Source of the DNA: Halomonas smyrnensis AAD6
GTDB lineage: Bacteria; Pseudomonadota; Gammaproteobacteria; Pseudomonadales; Halomonadaceae
NCBI RefSeq assembly: GCF_000265245.1
Contig: NZ_AJKS02000009.1
Coordinates: forward strand, 56,053-120,052
Direction: 5' to 3'
Length of the DNA: 64,000 nt
The stretch's first letter is position 1. Each line of letters begins with the position of its first letter. Under the pieces are notes generated by a model. It worked only from the letters and a program-made list of their open reading frames with translations, was not told the origin of the DNA and did no database searches. Positions 47,341 through 58,773 of the stretch are shown one piece after another. The position numbers and the translations under genes were made by a program.

Positions 47341-48531
47341 TCAAGCGGCCTCGACATCGCCGCGCACGCGACGCGCCACCCACTGGTGGAAGAAGTGAGT
47401 CGGGTGATCCAGCACCGGCGAGAAGACGCCGCCCTGGAAGCCCGGCGACTTACGACCGCGCTGCATGCCTTCCACGGCGCCGATGTCCTCGCCGAACACC
47501 ACCCGCCAGGACTCCAGGGTCGAGGTGCGGCAGGCGGCATAGGCGTCCTGGGTCGCCTCGTCGCCCACGTAGTAGACCCGCAGGTGTTCGACAGTCTGGT
47601 TGGCGGAGACCGGCTCCAGCATCATGGCGAAGGCGTGGTCGGCCTGGATCCCCAGCAGCACGTTGGGGAAGAAGGAGATGTACTCGGCGTGCTCGAGCTT
47701 GTCCTGGGGCCAGGACGGGAACTTCGGCAACCGGGTCCCGGCCACGTTGGACAGCCGGTAGGCCAGGCTGCCCTGGCCGGAGAAATGCTCGCCGAACTGG
47801 ATGTTGTAGTGATCCTCGAGGCGCGAGTAGCTGTTCAGGCTGGGGTGTACCCAAGGCAGGTGATAGCTCTCGCAGTAGTTTTCCACCGCCAGCTTCCAGT
47901 TGCAGTTGACGGTGATCTCCAGGTTGCCGCCCATGTTGACGCGACGCAGCAGGCCGAAGCCCTCGGCACCGATGAAGTCGCGCCAGCGGTTCTCCAGGGG
48001 CGCCACGTGGTCGGCGAAGTCGGGAGCCTGGCCGTCCAGATTGATGAACACCATGTCCATCCACACCGCGCTGCGTACCGGCTTGAGGCCGTGCTTCTCG
48101 CACTTGAAGCCCTCGACCTTGTGCTGGCCGACGCCACCGATGTGCGGAGTGCCCTTGAGGTTGCCGTCGAGATCATAGGTCCAGGAGTGGTAGGGGCAGC
48201 GGATCACCCCCTGTACCTCGCCTTCCTCGGCGATCAGTTGCATGCCGCGGTGGCTGCAGACGTTATGGAAGACCTGCGTCTCGCCGTCCTTGTTGCGCAT
48301 CATCACCAGCGGCAGGCCCATGAAGTCAACCGGCTTGACGTAGCCGTTCTTGACCAGATCACTGGCGAAGCCCACGCAGGCCCAGGTACTGGCCATCAGG
48401 CGGTCGCGCTCGGCGGCGAAGAAGGCATCGCTAACATAGGCGGCGTTGGGCATGCCGGTGGCCTCGGCGATAGGAGCGAGCACGTCGTCGAGCTGCTGGG
48501 CGGGAATCAGGGATTGGGTCAGGTCGGTCAT
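47341..48531 (-). CDS. Rieske non-haem iron oxygenase acting on a quaternary amine
   Basis: A 396-residue oxygenase alpha subunit. The Rieske ligands are C92-S-H94 and C112-P-Y-H115. The mononuclear iron ligands are H224 and H229 in NYCESYHLPWVHP. The bridging residue three before H224 is Glu (E221), not the Asp of ring-hydroxylating dioxygenases; carnitine monooxygenase CntA also has Glu there. Overall it resembles stachydrine demethylase or carnitine/betaine monooxygenases. It heads a five-gene minus-strand operon. The electron-transfer partner normally adjacent (FNR-ferredoxin type) is absent. Confidence 0.85.
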   Translation of the reverse strand: MTDLTQSLIPAQQLDDVLAPIAEATGMPNAAYVSDAFFAAERDRLMASTWACVGFASDLVKNGYVKPVDFMGLPLVMMRNKDGETQVFHNVCSHRGMQLIAEEGEVQGVIRCPYHSWTYDLDGNLKGTPHIGGVGQHKVEGFKCEKHGLKPVRSAVWMDMVFINLDGQAPDFADHVAPLENRWRDFIGAEGFGLLRRVNMGGNLEITVNCNWKLAVENYCESYHLPWVHPSLNSYSRLEDHYNIQFGEHFSGQGSLAYRLSNVAGTRLPKFPSWPQDKLEHAEYISFFPNVLLGIQADHAFAMMLEPVSANQTVEHLRVYYVGDEATQDAYAACRTSTLESWRVVFGEDIGAVEGMQRGRKSPGFQGGVFSPVLDHPTHFFHQWVARRVRGDVEAA

Positions 48532-48884
48532 CTTGGCCTCCTCACGGGACAGGGGCGAGTCTTGGTCTGTTATGGCCCTACCGGGGGTTCCGGCTGGTGG
48601 AGGCAGTCTGGGAGCGCCGCGACACGGCGACAATCGATGATTCAGCATCAATTCATGATAAAAAATCATCTATTAGACGAATGGATAACTGCAAAATGTC
48701 GCCTTATCCTTTGATTCAGCGTGATTGCTTCTGGCTTTTTCGCCCCTCCTTGGAATGACAAAAACTCATTCGTTGATGACAAAAAATGGTTTGCTCGCCC
48801 CTCGCGCACCGCCCAGTCTGCGCAGCGGGCCACCCGGCCCATCCCCGACGTCCGACTGTCCAATAACAACGCGAGAGAGACGCC
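48532..48884. promoter_or_regulatory. Divergent promoter region between Rieske operon and BCCT gene
   Basis: The 353-bp gap has no gene. Its centre is AT-rich and holds the palindrome ATGATAAAAAATCAT (48655-48669) and, about 95 bp further, another T/A-rich stretch around 48760-48795. This is the expected place for both promoters and a shared operator. Confidence 0.5.
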
Positions 48885-50576
48885 ATGCGCTCATCCAATG
48901 GCCTGTTCAAGGGCCTCAACCCAACGGTGACCATCGCCTCGAAGGTGCTGGTCATCGGCTTCGTGATCTTCTGCGCCGTGCTCGCCGAACGGGCCGGCAT
49001 CATCTTCCAGGAGGTGTCGACGGTCGTCCTCGACAATGCCAAGTGGTTCTATCTCGGACTGGTCAGCAGCGTGCTGGCCTTCCTGCTCTACCTGATGATC
49101 AGCCGCTTCGGCCATATCCGCCTGGGCAAGGACGACGAGCGTCCCGAGTTCAGCTTCGTCTCCTGGGTCAGCATGCTGTTCTCTGGCGGCATGGGCATCG
49201 GCCTGATCTTCTGGTCGGTGGCCGAGCCGATGTGGCACTACGCCGACAACCCCTTCACCGACGGTATGAGCGATGCGGCCGCCAGCGTGGCGATGCGCCT
49301 GACCTTCTTCCACTGGGGCCTGCATCCCTGGGCGATGTTCATCATCGTGGCCCTCGCGCTGGCCTACTTCTCCTACCGCAAGGGACTGCCGCTGACCCTG
49401 CGCTCGATTCTCTACCCCTTCATCGGCGAGCGCATCTACGGCCCCATCGGCCATACCGTGGACATCCTCACCGTGGCGATCACCGCCTTCGGCGTCTCCC
49501 AGTCGCTGGGCCTGGGGGTGATCCAGATGAATAGCGGCCTCCACAACGTCTTCGGCGTGGAGAACGGCATCGGCGTCCAGCTGACCATGATCGCCGTGAT
49601 CACGCTCTTCGCCATCGCCTCGGTGATGTCCGGAGTGGGCCGCGGCATCCGCCGCCTCTCCGAGTGGAACATGCTTCTGTCGCTGGTCATCGTCGCTATC
49701 GTGCTGGCCATCGGCCCCACCCGCTACATCCTCAACACTCTGCTGCAGAGCACCGGCGACTACGCCGACCACCTGATCGGCATGAGCCTGTGGAGCGACG
49801 CCAACGCCGACAGCGGCTGGCAGAACTGGTGGACCGCCTTCTACTGGCCCTGGTGGATGACCTGGGCACCGTTCGTCGGCATGTTCATCGCCCGCATCTC
49901 CCGGGGACGTACCATCCGCGAGCTGATCGGCGGCGCCCTGCTGGTGCCGACCCTGGTGACCTTCGTCTGGATGTCGGTGTTCGGCGGCAGCGCGCTGTTC
50001 CAGGAGCAACAGGCGCGGCAGGCCCATGAGCAGGCCGTGGCCGAGGGGGCGATAGCGAGCGATGTCGACTTCGCCGGCGGGGAGGTGCTGAAGGCCACCC
50101 AGGAGGACACCACCCTGGCGCTGTTCACCCTCTTCGATGCCCTGGACCCGGGACTGCTGGGCAGCGTGCTGTCGATCCTGGCGGTGCTGCTGCTGGCCAC
50201 CTACTTCATCACCTCGGCGGACTCCGGCACCTTGGTGCTGTGCACCCTGGACAGCGTCGGCAGTCCCGAGCCGCCTCAGCCGATCCGCGTGATCTGGGGC
50301 CTGGTGATCGGCTGCATTGCCGGCTCCCTGCTCTATGCCGGCGGCCTCAAGACGATCCAAACCGCCTCGATCATCGCCGGACTACCGATCGCCGTCTTCA
50401 TCCTGGTGATGACCCTGAGCCTCTACCGCACCATGCGCCGGGAACCCATGGCCGCCGCCATGCTGCCGCCCCAGGCGCGTCCCGCTGACGCCGACCTGGA
50501 TCATCACAGCGGGCGGACCGATCTCTCGCCGGCACGGGCCGGCAGTGAGCGAGCCGAGCCGATCCTCGAAACCTGA
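48885..50576 (+). CDS. BCCT-family betaine/carnitine/choline (or DMSP) transporter
   Basis: A 563-residue transporter with about 12 membrane segments. BCCT signatures include SWVSMLFSGGMGIGLIFWSV, FYWPWWMTWAPFVGMFIARI, SRGRTIREL and ATYFITSADSGTLVLCTLD. The tryptophan-rich fifth region (FYWPWW) forms the quaternary-amine binding site. ATG 48885 follows GAGAGAGACGCC. It is divergent from the Rieske operon and 70 bp before the DddP-like gene, so its cargo may be the substrate of either. Confidence 0.93.
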   Translation: MRSSNGLFKGLNPTVTIASKVLVIGFVIFCAVLAERAGIIFQEVSTVVLDNAKWFYLGLVSSVLAFLLYLMISRFGHIRLGKDDERPEFSFVSWVSMLFSGGMGIGLIFWSVAEPMWHYADNPFTDGMSDAAASVAMRLTFFHWGLHPWAMFIIVALALAYFSYRKGLPLTLRSILYPFIGERIYGPIGHTVDILTVAITAFGVSQSLGLGVIQMNSGLHNVFGVENGIGVQLTMIAVITLFAIASVMSGVGRGIRRLSEWNMLLSLVIVAIVLAIGPTRYILNTLLQSTGDYADHLIGMSLWSDANADSGWQNWWTAFYWPWWMTWAPFVGMFIARISRGRTIRELIGGALLVPTLVTFVWMSVFGGSALFQEQQARQAHEQAVAEGAIASDVDFAGGEVLKATQEDTTLALFTLFDALDPGLLGSVLSILAVLLLATYFITSADSGTLVLCTLDSVGSPEPPQPIRVIWGLVIGCIAGSLLYAGGLKTIQTASIIAGLPIAVFILVMTLSLYRTMRREPMAAAMLPPQARPADADLDHHSGRTDLSPARAGSERAEPILET

Positions 50577-50645
50577 GGCCCTAGTCACCCAACCCAACGG
50601 CGGAGCCCGGCGACGGCCGGTGCTCTGCCATGCCGAGGTATAGAC

Positions 50646-51891
50646 ATGCGCCCCACCGAAGCGCCCCCACCCTCCTCGCGGGAGGCCCCCCCTCAAGGAT
50701 CCGATCTCTGAGCCCACCCTGGAGGCGGCACGTCACTACCGACTAACTCGCGTCCGGGACCAGCTAAGGCGGCACGGCATATCCGCCATGCTGCTCTACG
50801 ATCCGGTCAACATCCGCTACGCCACCGACGCCTCCAACATGCAGGTCTGGACCGCCCACAACCCCTCGCGCTACGCGCTGATCTTCGCCGAGGGTCCGGT
50901 GATTCTCTGGGAGTTCCATAACTGCGAACACCTTTGCGCGCACCTAGAGACCATCGATGAGGTCCGCGGAGCCATCAACTGGGGCTACTTCGGGGCAGGC
51001 CCAAGAGTCGAAGAGAAGGCGCGTCAATGGGCGGCCGAGATCGCCGACCTGCTGCGCCATCACGGCAGCGACCGCCCACGCCTGGCCGTGGACCGACTCG
51101 ATCCGCAAGGTGCAGCGGCACTTAGCGCCGAAAGTATCGACCTGATCCAGGGCCAGCCTCTGATGGAACAGGCCCGCGCCATCAAATCGGCCGAGGAGCT
51201 CGAGCTGATCCGCTGGACGATCCGCGTGGCCGAGCGAGGTATCCAGCGCATGCACGATGAACTTAGACCGGGCATGGCGGAAAACGAGCTCTGGGCCTGG
51301 CTACACTTCGAGAACGTTCGCCATGGCGGTGAATGGCTGGAGACGCGGCTTCTCGCCTCCGGGCCGCGTACGAACCCCTGGATGCAGGAGTGCAGCGACC
51401 GGGTGATGCAGGAGGGCGAGCTGATCGCCTTCGATGCCGATCTGATCGGTCCCTACGGCTACTGTGCAGATATCTCGCGGACCTGGACCGTCGGCCATGT
51501 CCCGCCGAGCGACGCGCAGCGCCGTCTGTATCTCCTTGCTTATGAGCAGCTCCAGCACAACATGGCGCTGCTGCGGCCCGGGCTCGGCTTCCGGGAATTT
51601 TCGGAGAAGAGCTGGCCAATTCCCACCGAGTACCACCCCAACCGCTATTGCTGCGTGGCCCACGGCGTGGGACTGGCCGATGAGTATCCGGCCATCGCCC
51701 ACCCAGGGCCGGACTGGTCGAGTAGCGGCTACGATGGCGTGTTCGAGGAGCACATGACCGTCTGTGTCGAGAGCTATATCGGCGCGCCAAACGGCCAGGA
51801 AGGCGTCAAGCTGGAGGAGCAGGTGCTGATCACCCGGCACGGCTGCGAGCCTTTATCCCGCTATCCCTTGGAGACGGACTGGCTGAACTGA
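50646..51891 (+). CDS. M24-fold DddP-like protein (candidate DMSP lyase), apparent frameshift near its start
   Basis: Creatinase/peptidase-M24 fold. Family-defining pieces are NIRYATDASNMQVWTAHNPS, GGEWLETRLLASGPRTNPWM, FDADLIGPYGYCADISRTW, the His of VAHGVGLADEYP, CVESYIG and KLEEQV, which carry the two-metal ligands. They closely follow the DMSP lyase DddP as I remember it. The downstream frame is open from 50644, but its first ATG (50788) lies inside conserved sequence (RLTRVRDQLRRHGIS lies upstream of it). An ATG with a GAGG site at 50646 is in another frame and hits a stop at 50709. Removing one C from the C7 run at 50686-50692 joins the two into a 414-residue protein. It is either a real frameshift or a sequencing error. 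Confidence 0.75.
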
Positions 51892-51904
51892 CAGCATGTA
51901 TTCG

Positions 51905-51930
51905 AGGACCCGGCAGCCACCGGGTCCTTG
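51905..51930 (+). terminator. Hairpin terminator after the DddP-like gene
   Basis: A perfect 9-bp stem AGGACCCGG/CCGGGTCCT with loop CAGCCA begins 13 bp after the stop codon. The T-run is short (TTG), so termination efficiency is uncertain. Confidence 0.6.
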
Positions 51931-51986
51931 TCGTCAAGCGGGTCGGGAAGAGCTCCCCTCATGTGTCGCCGACCACTCTCACCCAC

Positions 51987-52913
51987 TCAAATCAATCCCA
52001 ACTCGCCCACTTCCCTAGGGATGGTCTCGAGCAACCACTCCCGGAAGGCCTTGACCCCCCGGCGGTGCGACGGCGCCTCGCCGCGCTCGAGCAGGTAGAA
52101 GCGCGCCGGGGTACGCAACACCGTCTCTACTGGCCGCACCAGCTGGCCTCGTTCCAAATAGTCGTCCACCAGCTGGCTCCAGCCCAGCGCCACCCCCTGG
52201 TCCATCATCGCCGCCTGCACCAGCATCGAGTAGCTGTTGATGTTCAGCCGGCGTCGCGGAGGGCGTGCGATCACGTCGACCTCGGTGAACCACTGCTTCC
52301 AGCTCATCCAGTCCTGATCGGCATCCTCCAACGACAGCAGGGTGCAGTCGAGCAGCGCCTCGGGCCCCGAGAAGGGCCCGAACTTCTCCAGGTAGCTGGG
52401 GCTGCACACCGGGAAGGCCTCCTCGTGGAAGAGCGTGGTGGCCTGCATCGCGGGAGGGGGCGTGCGGCAGTAGAAAAGCGCGACGTCGCACTCCACGCGC
52501 GCCAGGTCGCGCAGCTGCTCAATGGTGACGATACGCAGTTCGATGTCATCGTGCTCACGCTGGAACTCGGCGATCTTGGGCAGCAACCACAGCGACGCCA
52601 TGGCACTGGTGGTGGCCACAGTGAGCTGATGCATGCCCTGCCAGCTACGCACCTCGTCGGTGATACCGGCAATATCCACTAACGATTGGCGAATCGCCTG
52701 GGAGTAGCGATATCCCATGGCCGTTAGTTTGACGCTGCGATTAGCGCGCTCGAAAAGCGGCTTGCCAAGGTAGTTCTCAAGGCTTCGCACCTGTCGGCTG
52801 ATCGCACCCTGCGTCACGTGCAGCTCGTCGGCAGCCAGCGTGAAGCTGAGGTGCCGGGCCGCCGACTCGAAGGCTACCAAGCTGTTCAGGGGAGGCAGGG
52901 GGCTAATTTTCAT
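51987..52913 (-). CDS. LysR-family transcriptional regulator (GcvA-like)
   Basis: A 308-residue regulator. The N-terminal HTH is in LNSLVAFESAARHLSFTLAA and ELHVTQGAISRQVRSLENYL. The C-terminal LysR substrate domain runs from about residue 92. PLPPLNSLVAFESAARHLSF is typical of the GcvA subgroup. It is convergent with the DddP-like gene and upstream of nothing on its own strand except that gene. It may regulate the BCCT/DddP or the betT side. The 52914-53254 gap beyond its start has no gene, only the betT hairpin. Confidence 0.9.
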   Translation of the reverse strand: MKISPLPPLNSLVAFESAARHLSFTLAADELHVTQGAISRQVRSLENYLGKPLFERANRSVKLTAMGYRYSQAIRQSLVDIAGITDEVRSWQGMHQLTVATTSAMASLWLLPKIAEFQREHDDIELRIVTIEQLRDLARVECDVALFYCRTPPPAMQATTLFHEEAFPVCSPSYLEKFGPFSGPEALLDCTLLSLEDADQDWMSWKQWFTEVDVIARPPRRRLNINSYSMLVQAAMMDQGVALGWSQLVDDYLERGQLVRPVETVLRTPARFYLLERGEAPSHRRGVKAFREWLLETIPREVGELGLI

Positions 52914-53202
52914 ATCGTTGTAACGTCGACAATGTTCGAAGAAGGCGAACGAGTTTACGCCCGGCGCCCGAGTGACGCTATGAAGACACGCGGGCTTCTC
53001 TTGCTTCCGTTACCCCCACTCCTTCCTAACGCCAACCGCATCCTATTCGGTAGAGGCCATATCCGGAGTAGTCGGCACCGTTCTCGAGTCAGCTCCAGAC
53101 GATCGCCATGGCCGGAACCCATGGCAACAACTGAGTGATCCGCCCCACTCCAAGTGAAAGCCGCCAGCATCACCATCAGATGACCCTGAGAAGATGCTAA
53201 GA

Positions 53203-53230
53203 CGGCCGCCCACGTAAGCGCAGGCGGCCG
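53203..53230 (-). terminator. Hairpin terminator downstream of betT
   Basis: CGGCCGCC (53203-53210) and GGCGGCCG (53223-53230) form an 8-bp GC stem with a 12-base loop, 25 bp beyond the betT stop on the minus strand. It is followed on that strand by TCTTAG. Part of this element is duplicated at about 41897-41910 next to the BetT fragment. Confidence 0.6.
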
Positions 53231-53254
53231 CCGAGATCATCACAGCCGTCTTAC

Positions 53255-55267
<2,013 letters not shown>

Positions 55268-55702
55268 AAAGCTCAATGAGTGGGTGAATGGAAGGCAAGC
55301 CGTCGCCACCGGGGGGATGACGCGCCGCTGCTCATGGCAAGACGCCCTGAGCGTCCTGTCAGACTTGGCGTCCGGGCTTCGAGCGCTTTTCGGGCCGTAG
55401 TTTTCTCGCCCAGATCAAAACGCCGAGGGGCGGCATCGCTGGCATCGGCAGGGACGGGAAATCGTCACGCTGGTGATGCTGCCGGGAATCGTGTTGACGT
55501 GACATGAGCACTTCTCCTCTTTCGATGGGCTCGGTATCACGATGGAGCGCTTCTCATCGCGATCACGAGGTACTGGCTCGACACCTTTTCGCGGCGGGCC
55601 CGCGTAGCGATCCAGAACACGCAGGCGGTGGCAGCGCGCATTCTCGACGACGCCTGCGTATCATAGAAACGAAGTTTCTTGATAACGCCATCGGAGTTCG
55701 TG
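55268..55702. promoter_or_regulatory. Intergenic region between divergent betT and a LysR gene
   Basis: The 435-bp gap contains no gene I can support; the short frames in it have shadow-like composition. It must hold the betT promoter (left) and the LysR gene promoter (right, AT-richer around 55660-55700). No clear operator was recognised. Confidence 0.4.
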
Positions 55703-56596
55703 ATGACCGTTCCCAATACCCAACGACCGCTGGATCTCGTCCTGCTAAGGACCTTCATCAGCGTGGTGGATCAGGGGGGCTTCACCGCCGCCGCGGAGCA
55801 GCAGCACATGGCGCAGTCCACGGTCAGCGCCCATATGAAGCGTCTGGAAGAGCTTTTCGATTGCCGTCTTCTACAGCGGGGCCAACGGGCCGCGACGCCG
55901 ACACCTGCGGGGGAACGACTGCTGGCCCATGCCCGACAGATGCTGCGGCAGAATGCGCTGGCCTGGCAGGACGTTCGAGAACAGCGGCTGGATGGCGTGG
56001 TGCGACTCGGCATTCCCGACGATTACCTCGTGTATCTCCCGGAGGCACTGTCGGCGTTCGAGGACCGTTTCCCCGGGGTCGAACTGGAAGTGCACTGTGG
56101 TCTGAGCGTCGACCTGGTACAGGACGTCCGCTCCGGCGCCCTGGACCTGGCGATCGCTACCCGGCAACCCAACAGCCCCGGCGGTGAGATACTGCGACGT
56201 GAACCCATGATCTGGGCGGGGGCATCAGGCCATGAGACCCATGCCAGGAAGCCCCTGCCCCTGGCGGTGTCACGCGAAGGCGTCTGTATCTTTCGTGAGC
56301 GCGCCATCGCCGCCCTCGAAGCCGCCGGCATAGCCTGGCGCATCGCCTATGCCAGCACCAGCCTGGCGGGGCTGTCCGCTGCGGTACGGGCTGGGCTAGC
56401 GGTGACGGTGCTGACACCCTCGATGATCGGACCCGGTCTGCGCGCCCTCGAACACAACGGGGAGCTGCCCGAGCTGCCGACCACAGACATCACCCTGCAT
56501 CGACGCCCGGGTCAGCCCAGCGAGGCAGCACGACAGCTGGCGGCCCAGCTGCATGCCCACATTCAGGAACGCCCGGTCCGAGACGATAGGCAATAG
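55703..56596 (+). CDS. LysR-family transcriptional regulator
   Basis: A 297-residue LysR protein: HTH region LLRTFISVVDQGGFTAAAEQ and MAQSTVSAHMKRLEELFDCR, then a substrate domain from about residue 95 (VVRLGIPDDYLVYLPEALSA). ATG 55703 follows CGGAGTTCG. Its 3' end overlaps the next, convergent LysR gene by 34 bp. Target genes are not evident from position. Confidence 0.9.
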   Translation: MTVPNTQRPLDLVLLRTFISVVDQGGFTAAAEQQHMAQSTVSAHMKRLEELFDCRLLQRGQRAATPTPAGERLLAHARQMLRQNALAWQDVREQRLDGVVRLGIPDDYLVYLPEALSAFEDRFPGVELEVHCGLSVDLVQDVRSGALDLAIATRQPNSPGGEILRREPMIWAGASGHETHARKPLPLAVSREGVCIFRERAIAALEAAGIAWRIAYASTSLAGLSAAVRAGLAVTVLTPSMIGPGLRALEHNGELPELPTTDITLHRRPGQPSEAARQLAAQLHAHIQERPVRDDRQ

Positions 56597-57504
56597 CGGT
56601 CGATATCGGCGTCGATATCAGCCGCCATGGCCTCCACCAGGCGCCCTGCCCGTGACAGCTCACCGCCTTCGTCACTCGTGTAGCGAGCCCTCCACTCGAA
56701 GGTGATGGGCGTCACATCCAGCTCGACGGCGCGCAATCTCTCCGCCCAGGCCGACATCGTCACGCAGAAGGACGGCAAGATGGACACCCCATCCCCCCTC
56801 GCCACCAGCTGGCAGATCAGCTCCGTGGATTCGACCCGCGATACACCGGTCGGAAACCGCCGTCCCCTCTCGAAAAAGAGGTCATACTCCCATCCCGCCT
56901 CAGGCCTCAGGCCATAGGTCAGGAATCGCTCACCATGAAAGTCCTCCGGGCTCATCCGCTCCCGCGCCGCTAAATGAGACCCCGCCCCGACAACCGCCAC
57001 AAGACGATCGCGCAGCAAGCCCCGACTGTCGAGATTCGGTACTGCCATGGCACCCGGCAGCAACACAAGGTCCGCGACGTCACTGCCGAGCGGTGATGCG
57101 GGGCGCTCGCTGGGCACACGCACGAATTCCAGATCCAGACTCGGCTCCATCCGACTTCCCAGCCGCAGCAGCATCGAGGCCAACCCCGACGGGTCGAAGT
57201 GCGTCCAGGCCACCCGTACACGATTGGCACTGCGCTTGTCTTGCCAGATGGCATCAGACTCCGCCGACTGCAGCAGTGGCGTCGCCACGCGTGCCGCCGC
57301 GGCAATCGTCTCCCCGGCTTCGGTCAGTACCAGCCCCCGCCCCTGCTTGACCGCCAGACGCACGCCGAGGCGGCGCTCGGCCTCGCTCAAACGCTGGCTG
57401 GCCGCCGACTGAGTGATATTCAGCGACGCCGCCGCCAGGGTGATCGAGCCGGAATCCTTGAGAGCCGCCAGCAGCAGCCAGTGAGTACGCTCCAGCATAT
57501 TCAT
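56563..57504 (-). CDS. LysR-family transcriptional regulator
   Basis: A 313-residue LysR protein with HTH THWLLLAALKDSGSITLAAA and LNITQSAASQRLSEAERRLG, resembling the MetR-like subgroup. It is divergent from the 2OG oxygenase gene across 100 bp, the classical arrangement for a LysR activator and its target. The second Met (57498) is an alternative start. Confidence 0.9.
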   Translation of the reverse strand: MNMLERTHWLLLAALKDSGSITLAAASLNITQSAASQRLSEAERRLGVRLAVKQGRGLVLTEAGETIAAAARVATPLLQSAESDAIWQDKRSANRVRVAWTHFDPSGLASMLLRLGSRMEPSLDLEFVRVPSERPASPLGSDVADLVLLPGAMAVPNLDSRGLLRDRLVAVVGAGSHLAARERMSPEDFHGERFLTYGLRPEAGWEYDLFFERGRRFPTGVSRVESTELICQLVARGDGVSILPSFCVTMSAWAERLRAVELDVTPITFEWRARYTSDEGGELSRAGRLVEAMAADIDADIDRYCLSSRTGRS

Positions 57505-57604
57505 TAGAAAACCTTATGCTTTTTACTGTATTTCCCATTTTATATCGCCACTGTAGCGAAATTACTATAAGCATCACTGAATCATCTCCCACAAGGAGCT
57601 CACC
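57505..57604. promoter_or_regulatory. LysR-type divergent promoter
   Basis: The 100-bp gap is AT-rich and holds two inverted repeats: ATGCTT (57516-57521) with AAGCAT (57569-57574), and TCGC-N7-GCGA (57545-57559) between them. They are candidate sites for the adjacent LysR protein on the oxygenase promoter. Confidence 0.5.
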
Positions 57605-58480
57605 ATGTCGTCTGCTCAGCAACAAGCCAAGAACGCCCTCATTCCCGGTATTGACTGCATCGATCTCGAGGCCTGGCCCATCGATCGCCCCGACAGCGAG
57701 GCCTACCAGGCACGCATCGCCGAGATTCGTGAGGCACTGAACGACAAGGGCTGCGCGCGCATCGATGGATTCATTCGTCCGGAGTATCACGACCGACTGG
57801 AAGCGGAAGTCGCCGGCATCGCCGACAAGGCTCACTTCTCCCACGGACAAATCACCCCTTACTTCAACAGCGACGAGCCGTCGCTGCCGGAAGATCATCC
57901 GCGTCGGCGCTTCTCGGCCTTTTCGAACGCCTTCGTGGCCATGGACTGGTTTCCCGAAGAGGGCCTATGCCTCGGCCTCTATCGTCACCCGGCTTTCCAG
58001 CGCTTCGTCACCGACTGCCTCGAGGAAACTCAGCTCTATACCTTCGATGATCCTCTGGCCGGTGTGGTCGCGAACATCATGCCGGAAGGTTCCTCGCTGC
58101 CATGGCACTACGACACCAACGAATTCATCGTCAGCCTGCTGACGAAGAGACCACTCAGCGGTGGAGAGTTCGAGTACTGCCCCGACCTGCGCGAGCCAGG
58201 GGACGAGCACTACGACGATGTCAAGGACGTACTCGACGGTCAGCGTGACAAGGTCAAGACCCTGTTGCTCGAGCTTGGTGACCTGCAGATCTTCAAGGGG
58301 CGCTTCTCCATGCACCGCGTCGTCGAAGGCAAGGGCGAGCGTCACACGGCCATCTTCGGCTACGCCAAGGAGCCGGGCTTTATCGGCCGAGTCGAGCGTA
58401 CCCAACAGGTCCATGGTCGCGTCCTGCAGGCCCACATCGATGCGGAGAAGAACGCACGCAGTGACGGTCTGGACGACTGA
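57605..58480 (+). CDS. 2OG-Fe(II) oxygenase of the HalD/ArpA-like group
   Basis: A 291-residue protein. Iron ligands: WHYDTNEFIVSLL gives His-x-Asp near residue 160, and the distal His is in FSMHRVVEGKGERHTAIFGY, followed by Arg for 2-oxoglutarate. The Asp is retained, so hydroxylation is expected, not the halogenation seen in BesD/HalD relatives that have lost it. LSGGEFEYCPDLREPGDEHY is characteristic. ATG 57605 follows AAGGAGCTCACC. Relatives act on free amino acids. The downstream gene is a broken M24 gene 2 bp away, probably once in the same operon. Confidence 0.78.
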   Translation: MSSAQQQAKNALIPGIDCIDLEAWPIDRPDSEAYQARIAEIREALNDKGCARIDGFIRPEYHDRLEAEVAGIADKAHFSHGQITPYFNSDEPSLPEDHPRRRFSAFSNAFVAMDWFPEEGLCLGLYRHPAFQRFVTDCLEETQLYTFDDPLAGVVANIMPEGSSLPWHYDTNEFIVSLLTKRPLSGGEFEYCPDLREPGDEHYDDVKDVLDGQRDKVKTLLLELGDLQIFKGRFSMHRVVEGKGERHTAIFGYAKEPGFIGRVERTQQVHGRVLQAHIDAEKNARSDGLDD

Positions 58481-58482
58481 TC

Positions 58483-58773
58483 ATGGAACTGGACTGGCAC
58501 ATGCAACGTAGTGATCTGGCCGGCGCCGGCCAGATCGAACTCGATGCAGAGAAAATCGACGTGGATGAGAGTGCCCTCACGCTGGGCCGCCTGCGGCGAG
58601 TGCGGGAACAGATGCGGCGCTTCGATATCGAGGCGCAGATGCTCAACGAGCCCGTCAATGTCCGCTACGCATGCGGCGCTCGCAACATGCAGGTCTTTTC
58701 CGCCCGCAACGGCATGGCCCGCTATCAGCTGGTGATGTGCCAGAGGAAGTTGCCGCCCTCGTCGCTTTCCTAG
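58483..58773 (+). pseudogene. N-terminal fragment of an M24-fold (DddP/creatinase-like) gene
   Basis: Starts MELDWHMQRSDLAGAGQIEL and contains RLRRVREQMRRFDIEAQ and NEPVNVRYACGARNMQVFSA, which aligns with NIRYATDASNMQV of the DddP-like protein at 50646. The M24 homology stops near 58735 and the frame ends at 58773, so about 300 C-terminal residues with all metal ligands are missing. Just after the break the plus strand reads PEEVAALVAFLAAELVN, like the C-terminus of an SDR, in another frame. It is a truncated gene at a rearrangement junction. Confidence 0.7.

Noticed and set aside
52914..53254. Possible small gene between the LysR gene and betT
   Set aside because: The short frames lack ribosome-binding sites and homology; the only structure seen is the betT hairpin.
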